A stretch of 64,000 nt of DNA from Apostichopus japonicus (taxonomy: Eukaryota; Echinodermata; Holothuroidea; Aspidochirotida; Stichopodidae), in the NCBI RefSeq assembly GCF_037975245.1, contig NC_092569.1, positions 18,595,001 to 18,659,000 on the forward strand, in the 5' to 3' direction. The notes beneath the pieces are model-generated. The model saw only the letters and a program-made list of their open reading frames with translations. It was not told the DNA's origin and ran no database searches. The position numbers and the translations under genes were made by a program. Positions 51,159 to 64,000 of this stretch are shown here, one piece after another (the first letter of the stretch is position 1; each line of letters starts with the position of its first letter).

Positions 51159-52039
51159 ATAACTCAGGTGCTCTTTGTGAGTACATACAGTCAAGACGCA
51201 CTTTTGTTTCATGAATTGAAGCAAAAGCTATAGGTTTGAATTCACGTTTTTTGTTTTTGGGGGGGGGGGAGGGTAAAATACCTATTTGTTGTCACGAATC
51301 ACACCGCTTGACATAGCATAATGTTGTAACAGTTAAGAGATGATTCCAAATAATTGAATTAGTTTATTGTTCTTTCAAGTAGACCATGCTGTTTAAGTGT
51401 GCTGATTTCCCTTTATTTACTCACATTTGTTTCAATACAACCAGCTTCACACATTAAATGTTTACTTGAAAGACTGTAAGAAACGTATGAAATAGTCGTC
51501 ATGAGGGGAATCTGCAGTTATACTTTCTTGTCAATGAAGCTACAATCTACAGACTTTTAAAAAAAAAACATATGTTATGATATGTATTACGTTGTTTCTT
51601 TTTGTTTCTCTCTCCCTTTTCCTTTTTCATCTCTTTGTTCTTCTTTTGTCTTGTTGGTAAAGTAGCACATTCCGCTGCGATACGTCTGAGCGAAATTACA
51701 TTTAAGCAATACAAGTGAGAAAAGAAAACAAGATCAAGTTTAACATATTTAATCAAATAACTCTTTTATTGATTTCTACTGAATGTATATCAATCACCAT
51801 TTTAATACAATCACTATAACTCTCTGCAACGTTGCATGTATCATGATTTTTGTGTTGATTTTTCATTTTCATCTTTGACGGCTTCTGTTATTTCTTTTTA
51901 CGTTACAGCTGCAACTCTAAGGTTTCCGCCTCATTAAAGCGATATGTTTACGAAATGTACTTTGATGTTTTTGAACTGTTATTACGTCAAGACTCACTGA
52001 AGACATCAGATAGGTCGAATTTTCATTTTTGTGAACTTC

Positions 52040-52220
52040 AAGTGGTTTCTGGTGATGTCATGGTTTGACCAGATGGTATTTTTCAGTCTTCCAAAAGCCC
52101 AGGAAGCCAACCTAATGCGGCGTTTGACGTATTGCGGGGACATTGCTGCCAATGAAGACAAAGTTGTCAACTTTCTCAACATGTACTTGGTTAAGGAGAA
52201 CATATTTGGTGTCTTCAGAC
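52040..52220 (-). mobile_element. LINE reverse-transcriptase fragment
   Basis: Minus-strand translation gives [11 protein letters not shown] in one frame and then [19 protein letters not shown] in another. This matches the thumb region of RTE/CR1-type LINE reverse transcriptases (YLGS... then a block like RI.KA..AF.RL...W). The change of frame and missing residues between the blocks show decay. It is unrelated to the intron 1 LINE insertions. Confidence 0.6.
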
Positions 52221-52241
52221 ATTATTTTACACTTTGTTTGG

Positions 52242-52245
<4 letters not shown>

Positions 52246-52309
<64 letters not shown>

Positions 52310-52332
52310 ATATATATATATACATACATATA
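52246..52332. repeat. (AT)n microsatellite with TGTA/TACA interruptions
   Basis: Alternating AT next to the LINE fragment, with GTATGTATAT and ATACATACAT near the right end. Confidence 0.9.
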
Positions 52333-52916
52333 TACATTTCCGTAGTTGAATGAAATATATATAATCTTTAGCTATTAATCTCAAGATGTGTAATTTTTGA
52401 TAACGAACTTAGAAAAGGAACAAAAAAAGCAAAACAACATCCAATGGCAACACAACGTAACCGGATATAGACTGAATATTTATGGGTTTTTTTCAAGCTT
52501 TGGGTGCCTATTTCACAGGTGTTAACAATACAAAAACTACTGTGTTGTGTACAATCTCCATCTAGATAAATGATAATGTAAACAAAAACATATTGAATGT
52601 AAACAAGCATAAAAAACGTCTTTGATTAAAAATCAAAACAATTCAAGAGATGGATTTGACATAGGCCACACAGAATGAAACGAAAGAAAGCATTTACAAC
52701 AGATCACCGTTTTTAGGAAGCTTTCACAAAGTTGAATGTTATTCAGGTCACTATTGTTTAATATATAAATATATATAAAATAAATACATATACCGATATA
52801 TATATAATATATATACGGAAAAGCTCAGCAAATAAATGTATATGACCATTGTCAGATGTTTTATGTGGTTGCGTTCCCCTGCCATGTGGCTCCATTTGAA
52901 ACCCCCACACCCACCT

Positions 52917-52944
52917 CTTCTCAAATTATCTTTAAAACCTCTTC

Positions 52945-53009
<65 letters not shown>

Positions 53010-53035
53010 TCTCAAATTATCTTTAAAACCTCTTC

Positions 53036-53066
<31 letters not shown>
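52917..53066. repeat. Compound repeat: 32-bp unit plus AT run, twice
   Basis: A unit starting CTTCTCAAATTATC and ending CCTCTTCCAAA occurs at 52917-52948 and 53008-53039, each followed by an (AT)n run. It looks like a slippage or unequal-exchange product ending at the start of the 53070 repeat. Confidence 0.85.
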
Positions 53067-53069
<3 letters not shown>

Positions 53070-53768
53070 GTGAAGTGATGCGAGTCTTAAAAATCAATTG
53101 AATAGAAATGAACCAAAGGTTGCAGGCAAACCTTGATCGGCTAATTATTATCATTATTATTATGAGTAAACTATAAGTAATCAGTAGTTAGTATTTATTG
53201 TTTAACCAAACTTCGTTTAAAATAGTTTGAACGGGATAGAGGACGGCCGCACCTCTAACTCAACTATCACCATAAATCACATATTGCTCAAAATATCGCT
53301 TAGGTCTGTGGAAGTAAGCTCAATAGAGGCGATTGTTGTTACTACAAGGACATACAAAGACACAATCATACCGAAAACAGCTCAACAGAATATCGTGTCC
53401 CAGTCCCTAAAGTTGAAATATTTATATCACGGTACCCTTAAAAGAATTGTTTGGTAGCCCTTAGAAATTGCCTTAAAACACATAATAAATATGAGAACCT
53501 TAATGTTGCGTTTGACAAAGAAACGATTTTTCAATGGTGTAAGATGAATATTTCAAATATACTTTGAACAGTACAGAACGTGACGTCAGCTTCGCAAATG
53601 CAGACTTCATGCGACATAACCCACGCTCCATACAGGTCCTACAGTAATCACAACATAAACCGCGTTTGAATACAGATAAATTTCCTCCTTAATGTTCGGT
53701 GAATTTCTTATAAATCATATATATTTTACAAAATCCTCAAGAAGTCATATATGTAGTGCATTGGGCTG
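53070..53768 (+). repeat. D-E spacer direct repeat, copy 2
   Basis: Second copy of 49333-50072 with scattered differences and small indels. It begins exactly at the end of an AT run and continues into unit 4. Confidence 0.8.
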
Positions 53769-55433
53769 CTTTTTAACATTTTATTAAGTATATATGACGG
53801 AAATGAGAACGGATTATTCTACGGTGATATTACGCAGAATCCGCAGATTGAATATGGCCCTATCCCCTACCCCCTTATGCACCCTTCATAGGAGCTAAAG
53901 GCCTACAGCCAAGAGAGAACGTTGGAGCCGTAAAATATTATTTCTTTAGAGAAGTCTTGCGGTCAATAAGAAATATCGGTAAACGCAACATAATGAATTC
54001 AGTACTTATTCATCATGGTCATAGCTACTATAGTAACTGTATTCATTACACTTTGTAACCCAAATATGAAACGTTTGTATCAAATATGTTCAACGAAACA
54101 TAAATAATATGTACAATATTGTCGCCTTATTTGCACAATCATAATATTGAGATATCAATGTAACTTTCCAATGTCAATTTCGTATGTAGCTTCTTCTAAC
54201 TAGCCATGCATTTCAAAGCATCCAAATCTGACACTACACATGTTCTTTGTACCATTTTGTGTTTCAATCCTCCTCCGAACACGATTATACTGGGATCGAA
54301 ACATCTGGTCTTTTAGTTTATGTATATTTTAAAATAAATTTGTTTCCACAATCTACTCTCCCATAAAATCAATCCCGATGATAGAGTGGGGTAGCTAATA
54401 GATGATACACTTTATACCTGACCTGAAAACGCTCCAACTCTCTATCAAATTACTGCAAATAATTCCCTCTGAAAAAAATCGCCGATTTGAAATATGTGTC
54501 TCCAAATAGTGCAGTGTTTGCCCACAGATTGAAGTGCAACACAACAGTATTTACGGCTATCATTCGTATCGATGCGCAATAGACTATACCGGGAAAGTTC
54601 CTTTCCCAACGTTGGCATCAGTGCGGGAGGGCGTTGATAAATCATCGCATATGCATTATGATCATTTATACTTCTGAAAACATATAGCTGTGTAGAGTCG
54701 TGGTCCATATTTGAACTGGTGTAACGCTACTATTACTTGTTATGTTGTTGATGTATAATATTCAGTTTAAAATAGATTGAATAAACGATAGGTCACATTA
54801 AAGGTAACATTGAAAACCCCTTGTTAACCCGGTAGCGTGTATATATCAAGTTGAGATATTTATCTCACAGATGCCTTCTTGACTTTGTTTGACAAATATT
54901 TCAGAAATATTCTACAGAAGATAACCTGGACATGACGACTAATGTCACTAATCCAAGATCTTCCACTGATATATAAACTCTCTTCCTCAGTCCCATTACC
55001 TTGCACAAGTTTAAACGAAGGTAAACAGTGGAAAACATCAGTTTGCATGATACATGGTAACATAATTCATGGGTATGAAAATCAGCACATTAAGTTCACT
55101 GCGCGATACCACACTCAGGTCTGAGCATCGTCAATGGGACGTTGACTACACAGTAATGCCTGACAAGCCGAGACTAGCTTGACTGCTTTAAAGACACAAA
55201 TTACGGTGTAGAAACATGTCTTCTCTTTATTCCGTCCTAAGACCCTTACTTTCCCTTGATTAACGAGATTATGTGAGGTATTGCAATATATAACAACCAG
55301 TTAGGAACGAGTTCTTTTTTATAGCCAAATTAGGTGGCTTACGTTAAATTCATAGTATGCAATGTTTAGGTACAGCTGAAGGGACTAATGTGGACCTCTG
55401 TAGCTGTGTACATTTACAAGTTTGCTAAACGAC

Positions 55434-55586
<153 letters not shown>

Positions 55587-55989
55587 TCCTTATTATACTT
55601 TTATTTTAAATATATAACTATTTTATTACTATGATTATTAATTTTATTATCATGTTTTGCTTTGTTTGGTTATATAACTCTGTACATTTACTCTATGGCT
55701 GCGATTTATTTTAGAAAAAACACCCAAAAGCTTCGGTCGTATTAACGATATGTTCTTTCTATTATTTAATATATTGGCACGATGGTCTTGGCATTCATCC
55801 AAATAGTCACGCGATCTATAGCCTACGGTGGCTCTAAGATAAAACTTAGAAATGGCATGGTATCTCTTTTAACCTTAACTAAACTTAACACAACTTCTGA
55901 TTACGTTACTTTTTAAAAAGCCAAACACGTTGTGGCATCAGTTTTCTACCGTGCCCTCCTACTTCCTTGTATCTCCTCGTCACCGTCAG

Positions 55990-56056
55990 AACAAAAATAC
56001 TTAAAATACTTCATTACGACTTCAGACGAGCAGCAAACGTAACCTCTTCCATCACG
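55990..56056 (+). promoter_or_regulatory. Conserved proximal promoter and leader of gene E
   Basis: Same 67-bp block; the TATA-like string is AACAAAAATA. A distal TATATAAA lies at 54970-54977. Confidence 0.4.
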
Positions 56057-59000
56057 ATGTTGTGTATTGTTCGTTTTACGGCCTTTGCCGTAATTTTACT
56101 TATTTCGTTGACAACGAAGAGCGCTGTCTCACAAGAACTGGTGAGTTGAGTTTTAAATATACATTTCTTTCGAAACAAAATGTTAGCATTTCGGGTACAG
56201 TATTTCAAGACATCATGATTTGGCAAAAAAAAGAGTGATGACTTAGTCTAGAAGACTGGTCTATTCGTATACATTGCTTCATTTAGACCGTATTGGTTCG
56301 AAATTTAATTATGAATTCCATTTTGCAAAAGACATTACTTACGAAGTGTCACAAACATTTGCTTCAATTGTTACATACAGTATATTTTGTCTTCAGCATA
56401 TAGTGGCAACTGTGACGTGGATCATAGAACTAGTTATACTAAATAATTATATCGACAATAACTATGATTATCCACCACTTAAACAATATGATAATCGTAT
56501 ATTTTTATCTGTAGCATCCTTTTGGATACATGATTTTTATGCAATAGTGTTTCAATTTGGTTTAATTTAAGCAGCCTTAAGTACCTTCCAAAAAATAAAC
56601 TACACACAGAATCGTTACAAATTTTAATCTGAATTCGGTACCATCGTTCAGTTTGCCTATTTGATCAAAAAGGGGTTTCTTTCAATATGAAAGTGATGCA
56701 ATCTATCTGATAATTAAACTTTGCCAGTTTCATTTAAATAAGTATATTAAACTCAAATGTTCTCAATAATGTGCTTTATACTGAATTTAAAGGGGATGCG
56801 CCGATTGAATGAGAACTTGCATCATGTTTGGTTAGTAGTTTTGGCTGCATTGAATCAAACAACCTTTAGCAGTTCATAAATTAGTTTTTATTCTTTATTA
56901 TACTTTACATTGGACAGTAAGGAAATTAGGATTAGTTACAACAATTAAAATTATCAAAGAACATTACCAGTTAATATCTTAGACAGAGAAACTTGAGGAT
57001 AATGCATCGTTCTCAAGAAGCTATTTGTAGCTTAAAGCAAAACCGGAGTTATACATGTCTCCCATACTAAACTATGTTATAAAAACAGATATTTGTATCT
57101 TCATTTAATTTTTTTTCACCGTTTATATTCATCGTTTATCATCAATGCAAACAGAAATTTGCTTTAGATTTGTAACGTAACTTCTTCATTTTTGTTGTTG
57201 TAAGTATACATACTACATGGAACACCACTTTTCGAGTACATGTGCAAGTATATAGCAAAATACTAGGGTAAAGGAAACGGAGTCGATGTGGCTTAATTGA
57301 ATAAATCAGGACATAAGGAAAAGGCGTGCCATAACTCCACAAAAGTAACTTTATGTTTCTAAAGCTGGAAGTTCTTAAATAGTTGAACCTTTCAATACTG
57401 ATTATGAATTTGAATTTAAAGAAAAACTCATTGATTAATGGATTTCGTTCATTCCTTTTGCAATCATAAATATAGTTTTTAATACGAAGTATCAAAAAGT
57501 TGTAGGGATGTCCCCTCCCGTTGTTATAACTAAAAAAGATATCCTGCTTTGAAAAAAAGAACTGCTTCTTAAGAAACATATTTTCAAGATCTAAAATAAA
57601 AGAGGCAGTTATGGGACATTTCCAAAATAAGTGCTCAATATTCTCAGTTTCAATTTTACAAAAGCTACAAAGATCTGAATCATTTTACCCATCAATGAAA
57701 GGAGCCTATTCGTGGCAACAATTTTATGAATAAATTTGAACTGGAAAAAATTGGATTTTAGCTTCAGAGACAGTGTAATACGGCATTTAATTTATGTTGT
57801 TTGTTTATATCTTCTCTGGAACACATTATTTTCTAAACTTTTTGAACTGTCATAAACATTTTGGTAACACTTATTTCGTAGTTTCTCCGTTACTTGAAAC
57901 TGATTGAGATATTTTTAATGTTTTACATTCGTTTTAAATGTGTCATTAATATATTGCCCTTTAGTTCTTCCTATATCAAATTGGTTCCCAAATAAAGACT
58001 ACTTAAATTAACTATGTGAAACTTTTTGATAAAATTATCGGTCAATTTCATTTCGTTACAATTGTTATCGTTTTCATTTAACATAATAATATTTTCATTG
58101 CAAATACGTTAATATTATTATACTTATAATTATATATATGCGTTTATTGAAAAATGGTTATTTAGTGACTTCAGGTAGCTTAAAATAAAGAAACTGTAGT
58201 ACATAATTGAATGGAACATGGAAGATATTTTATTTTCCAAACAATAACGAGTAATTAATTTGATCATTTCAAAATTTGTTTACAAGTTTTCATATCCGAA
58301 TTTCCTTCACAAGGTACCGGTATGTACGTTACCAACTCGAAGAAGTATATCCCAGTTAGTAGGGCAATGGATTTCACATTCTAGAAAAACTCTTCTTGTA
58401 ACATTGCTGAAATAAATTTAAATTCCTCCTGCAAACGAATGCAAGTATATCCCCATTGATTGAACACAACGTTGGATATTATTGGTAAACTAGCGTGAAA
58501 TTTAACCCTATCATTTATAGCAACAGTTACAACTAGTATTTTCTTGTGGCAGATCGCACTGATAGTATGGCTTATAGATATGTCATACATCATATACCAC
58601 TCCGACACGTATGACATTTTGTACTTTTTCTAAGTACTTTCTGATTTGAATTCAGGTTAAACATTTGATATTATTCTTTGTCGATGCAAGTAGTTGCTGC
58701 AACGTTTTACTTCATAGTGAATGCACAATTTTAATCCTCTAAGTTTGAATAAACAATTAATAACAAGTTACTTTTTTGAAATGTTGTTGCAATTCTTTAA
58801 ATATGTGAAACAAATATATTGCTTTGTTTATATGAAAAATATACTAATTACTTCCATCTGCTCATAAGCTTTCTTATATAACGGAACGTATAGTTACTAG
58901 AAATACGTGTTTGAGAGGTTCACGATCTTCTAATGGATTTCAACAAGAAGATACTTGGCAATGCTAAGAATGAGTAAACCTTTCTTAAAGTCAAACATTT

Positions 59001-62000
59001 GATAACGAATATTTGGAATTTATTTGATTAACATTATCTCTGATAATGGTGCTGCAGCTGTAAATTGGCCTTTTCTTCGTAGTAATCTAGTTTGCGTTAA
59101 TTTTACTCATCAAATTTTAGGTAACGTGATCATTGCAGTCATATAGTTTCGTCATTACCAACTCAACTAAATTTCATTTACTCGACTTCTACGATAAATT
59201 CTTGATGTCTAGTAGCAAGATTCTGATTCCAACTTTTCCTCTTTTTATACAATTTAAACCGATTTCAGGAACCAAACTTCCTTTAGCGTTTCAGTTGTTT
59301 TATTAACAGTAAACACTGTTTAAATATCAACTTTCAAAATTATTAAATCGTTTTAAACTCTCGTTTTCCTTCTTTTATTACAGAATGCCCGACAAACTCC
59401 CCTCGAGGATATAGACAGCAAAATTCCACGTATGTATTTAATATCCTAACAACTATTGTTACATTTTATAGCAAACTGTGATCGATTGTTTCAGACATAT
59501 TTTCTTTGTCAAATAAATGTACATTTTTTTTATATATTCTTACCCAATCACATTGTTTTTTCTTCATATATATTTGTTAGTTAACTAAAAGCTCGACGAG
59601 GTTTATGAACCCATTATGGAGGTTATTCTATACAGCCTCAGTTTATTGTTCGGGAAAGAAGCAAATATTTCCGTTGTTTAGCTTGGTGATTTTTTGTTTT
59701 GTTTTGTTTTCATTTATTGATATTGATTACGAAACTACAATTGTTTTCAAAGTCTGCATTAAATGAATTTGAGTAGCTCGAAAATATTTAAAAACACATT
59801 AATTTAATATCGTGTGTATTTGTAATGTTATGCGAAATTAATGTTGATTCTGACCCAATACTGTAATGAACATAATAGCTCTCGTTGCATAAAGAAATCA
59901 ATAATGCACCACGCTGATGAGAATTTTAATACAAACATTAACATTACATTGATAAATGTAAACGTTGTTTTTAACGGTAGGACCGATAGCAATTATTCAT
60001 GTCGTTGCAATTTCCATTCTTCTTCCTTTTGTTGCTTTTATATGCTGAAGTCGGCTTTATTTTCTTTAAATCGCTTACAATTTTTTTCATTCTTCGCCAA
60101 TAGTATTGAAGGCAATGTCAGCATCAAAAATGAAGACACTTATACTTTGCTTGTAAATTTCTTGTTTAAATTTCTTTGTATTCATGTATGGTATTGTGAA
60201 AACATCTACCTTGATTAAATACTCATAATTAATTAAGGGCTATATGGATGATTTGTTTTACAGAGTCCTATTTCTTTTACCGTGAATCCGAGTTTCCCGT
60301 AGACTGTTACGATGTTATGCACCAATGTTCGTCCTCTGTCGACAGCGGCGTCTACCTCATCAAACCCCCTGGTTATCAGGAACCATTTGAAGTTTACTGC
60401 GATAATAGCTTAGAAAATGGTGGATGGACGGTATGCGATTTAATATTTCCTATTTCCAACTTAGCATTACCATTTTTTTCTCTTTTTATGAATAACAAAA
60501 TACTCTTTTTTTATATTCATTTTGAAAGTTACGTGAAATAAATGCCTTCATAACTGCCTTAGTAACTGTATCTAGATTGGGAGTGTATTATGTGCATTTT
60601 AGCTCAACGTGTCTAGTCAATGCACGAAAAGGTAATTATTTCCTTTACTGGACCGCTGTAGTATAATGAAATTGGCCGGTTTGGGTTAAAACAACATTTT
60701 ATCTTAATGATTTTTAATTTTCGATTCTGTTAGATACGAAAACAATAGTTAAAATATTAAAAGTGAAGTTCGTTATAGCCAGGCTAATCATATTCGTTTG
60801 TTCGAAATATTGAACTGTATTTTTGTGTTTCATGTGTGAAAAGCAATTACATATAGTGGAATGTGAATGGGCGACGAATCGTTTATATTAGAATTAATAT
60901 TTAAAACCCAAATTATTTATCTTCATTAAGGGAAAATTAAATTAGTCTGATTGCCTGTCTTCTTTTGAGTAACGTATGGTTAGTTTAAACTCATCATAGA
61001 AGCTGGTTCCAAAACTTAAAAAAAAATCGTTAGCACTGGTTACATTTGGTTTGTCAACAGGTACTGCAACGTCGACTGGATGGATCAATTGACTTTAATC
61101 GAAAATGGGAGGAATATGGGGCTGGATTTGGATTTCTCTCAAATGAGTTTTGGCTTGGAAATGATAGAATTGCATATCTAACAAACCAGAGAACTTACCA
61201 ACTCCGAATTGAAATGACGAAAGCAGATGGCTCCATGTTTAATTTGTCATACGACGACTTTCGCATCAGTGACGGCTACAGTAACTATAAACTCGTCAGT
61301 GTCGGACAGGCTAATCTAACGTCAGGTTCGTTGTAGTTCTATACACTTTATAGCAGTGCAGTAAACAGCAACATAGGTCGCTTCATTTGTTTTTGGACCA
61401 TCAAATGTGCACAATCACTTGAATAGAAACTATAATTTGGTAACTTGGTGAAGTATTGAATATGACAACATGTCAAAATTTCTTACTGAGTGATCAATGA
61501 CTTAATATAGCGATTTTATTTGTGATTTCTCTAAAATGCATTGTTCAGTGAAACAATATGTTCATGCTATGTTTTCTTTGCAGACGTCCCTATCACTTTG
61601 TGTCCAACCAACAAAGTGTTTGGCAACTGTACTTGTGAGGGCACTTGTTCTGACCCAGACGGTTGCACTAATTCCTGCAGTAGTGGATCAACAAGATGTG
61701 TTTGTCCTCCTGGTTACCTGATGGACGGTGATACTTGTCAACCCATACAAGAGTGTGGATGTTACCTCTCTGGGGCCAATGGTGGCAGGGGAAAAGTTTT
61801 GCCGGTAAGGTTCACCCTCGTTATTTAATAACAAATGTCTAAAATATCATCAGAATTAATATTAACTTCAATAGTTGTCTTCCGTCGAATAAAGTCATTG
61901 AATCATTCCCAAACGTTAACATCGAATGCTTGATATTTTTGATATAGCACATGTTTGCATGTAACTTATACGCAATATTTGCTTTGTTATTGTGTCATTT

Positions 62001-64000
62001 GATATCTTTAGTTCAAAAAGGTGTGAAATTATCCTCTTCGAGCTAGCTGGCTCTATGTATTTGTTGTTTTGTTAGTTTGGGGCAATGCTTCATTCTAATG
62101 GTGATTTAACTTTATGTACATTTAACTTACAAATGTATATAGTTTGAAGTTAATTCATCAAAGTTCTGTTTGTCAATTGCAGGAGGGAGAGGAGTACATT
62201 GCTCCCAATTGTCAGAGCAGATGTTCCTGCAGTAATGGTCAGTTAGATTGCGATGGCAGCTATCAGTGCCACCCTAAAGCAATCTGTGAAGAAAGAGACG
62301 ATCTCTTGCAGTGTTACTGTAATGCAGGGTACACGGGAAATGGTTTATTATGTACAAGACTAGTACCACCGTCAGACTGCCAAGAAATATACGAAAGTGG
62401 AGAGAGAGATAATGGTATTTTCCAAATCAAGCCAACCTCTTGGACTGGTTCGCCTTTCGACGTATACTGTAACATGACGGATGAAGGAGGTTGGACGGTA
62501 AGGTGTAACCTATTGTATTTAATTTTAGTAGTAAATAACGCATAACCAATTGGTATGCCTCTATTTCTAAATTTTATTTTGTTACCTAAATCATGATCGG
62601 CGGCGAGGAAATAAGAATAATTTAAAGATGAGTCAGTTGCTGAATGAACATAAAGGGAGCAGAAAGAATATATATGTGATCCTTGTTATGTATGGAGATT
62701 AATTGGTTTGACTGTATTTTCAAGTATTCTTGGGGGTCTAGTAACTGGTACTTCACGTTTGACAATAAAGAGAGATTGGTTGTAATGTTTTGTCACATTT
62801 ATATCCAAGCTTTTTAATATCGACTACGTTTCTTTCATATTACAGGTTTTTCAGCGTCATATTGACGGATCTCAAGATTTCTTCCTATACTGGGATAATT
62901 ACAAGCAAGGTTTCGGTAGTCTTACCAACAACTTCTGGTTAGGCAATGACAAGATATACAGCTTCACGAACCAACGACGTTATCAACTGAGAGTAGATTT
63001 AATAAATAGCAATGGGGTGCCTTATTTTGCTAAATACGACTTTTTTCGTATCAACGACGAAAATGACAACTACAGACTCCAACTGGGTAGTTATCGGTCC
63101 GAAAGCAATGCAGGTAAGTCTCAAAGATACGCAATGTTATTAAGTGATATTAATGTACCTGAAAATGTTAATGTTGAAAGTGAAACGTAGCTCTTGACAA
63201 TTGCTATTTGTAATCATCAAATTAGTATATAGTTGTTGAAGCTGACTTAATTGTGTCAGATGTACCGTTTTCCTAGAAATACATTGTAGTCGATAATTAG
63301 CTGTACTCTATTGTCATCATGACCGATGTTAAACAAAAGGTTTCTTTTCATTTTTAGGAGGTTGTCGACTTGATTTGACATTAAAATGTGATACATTTAA
63401 ATATACCGGTAGCTCTCTTTATGCTTAAATACATTGTCTTAACAAAATGCAAAACTTCCTTCACGTTTTCGTTATTCGATGGATTCGTAGATTTTGAAAT
63501 GAATCAAACACAATATGTAAATAACTTTACCGTGAATGCATTAGCCGTGAAACACTTAACGGTGTTTAGTATGGCTAACATTTCTCTTTGGCTTAAAGAA
63601 AAAAAGCTGTTCGAAAGAATCCAAAGTTAGAGCGTCTTCCCCCTATTAGATAATACAAAGCATTTTATGATGAACTGTCAATGCTACTTACACCTTTACA
63701 TACCTTCATACTCGGAACAAATTGGAACACTTCCGATCCAAAAAGAGACAGTTAAGGCAAACTTGGTATTATGAGTTTATTAAGCTTGTTTACATAGTTA
63801 GTGGCTAATGGTTATGTTCTTGTTAAGGAAAAACCAGTCATAATACGGAAGGAAATTATTGTGATAAAGATTGTTATATGACCAAACGGAAACAACAGGA
63901 TTTGTAACTGCGGATCTGTAAATGCAGCATTTTTTTTTGGAACAGATGTCAAGCGTTCACAAGATATATTTGCCAAATCAACAATATATCTATTCACGCT
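56057..64000 (+). CDS. Gene E: FBG-TIL-EGF-FBG fibrinogen-related protein, 3' end outside the window
   Basis: Coding exons seen: 56057-56140, 59384-59429, 60264-60430, 61061-61325, 61584-61804, 62183-62497, 62846-63113. Phases match B-D and the frame is open for 455 residues. Exon 8, with the ligand-pocket part of the second FBG, is expected near 64.5-64.7 kb from the size of intron 7 in B-D. The module order is as in B: signal peptide, FBG half, TIL, VWC/EGF-like, start of FBG 2. Intron 1 carries the same LINE fragment as B. Intron 4 is only 258 bp against 667-723 bp in the others, because of an internal deletion. Exon 4 has EEYGAGFGF where the others have EEYEAGFGF. Whether this copy has a tyrosine loop cannot be seen. 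Confidence 0.85.
57110..57783 (-). mobile_element. 5'-truncated LINE fragment, intron 1 of gene E
   Basis: Same insertion as in gene B, at the same site and with the same CATTTAAT flanks (57102-57109 and 57784-57791). It was therefore inherited by duplication or conversion rather than inserted twice. The reverse-transcriptase tail frame is interrupted here, whereas the gene B copy still reads through. Confidence 0.85.

Larger units (their letters stand above)
37094..51730. repeat. Tandem segmental unit 3 (carries gene D)
   Basis: Starts at the third anchor (about 37108) and stays collinear with units 1 and 2 apart from a Penelope-like insertion, an upstream deletion and an extra block of about 0.9 kb at 49736-50628. 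Collinearity breaks at about 51731. Boundaries are approximate. Confidence 0.7.

Overview
The window is AT-rich animal nuclear DNA. Genes are split by long introns with GT-AG boundaries, and LINE, SINE, Penelope-like and foldback repeats lie between and inside them. The protein families (fibrinogen-related, TIL, EGF) and the spread-out duplicated units suggest a marine invertebrate, perhaps an echinoderm such as a sea cucumber. The species cannot be fixed from the sequence alone.

The main content is a tandem cluster of five fibrinogen-related protein (FREP) genes, all on the + strand, here called A to E. A (660-7989) is divergent. B (11351-20759), C (25915-34576), D (40172-48568) and E (56057 to beyond the window end) are close paralogues carried on segmental units of about 14-16 kb. 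All have the same eight-coding-exon plan with the same intron phases; the eighth exon of E is outside the window. The predicted product is a secreted protein: signal peptide, short linker, a fibrinogen (FBG) domain lacking its C-terminal third, a TIL cysteine-rich module, a VWC/TILa-like stretch, an EGF-like module and a second, complete FBG domain. A, B and C read open throughout. D has an in-frame stop in exon 4 and has lost about 0.8-0.9 kb of upstream sequence. E is intact as far as it is visible.

The last exon holds the most unusual feature. Beside the expected calcium and ligand-pocket segment, C and D carry a cysteine-bracketed run of tyrosines encoded by an in-frame TAT microsatellite (8 codons in C, 6 in D, interrupted in B). 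This would be a fast-mutating loop in a putative recognition surface.

The spacers and introns hold the history of the array: a LINE 3' fragment with matching 8-bp target duplications in intron 1 of B and E only, a mosaic of B-E and B-C similarity that suggests gene conversion, a tRNA-derived SINE in gene A, tRNA-Lys-like SINE relics in three spacers, two foldback elements, a Penelope-like remnant ending in a hammerhead-like motif upstream of D, a rearranged D-E spacer, and several long AT microsatellites. No bacterial-type genes, CRISPR arrays, rRNAs or free-standing tRNA genes were seen.
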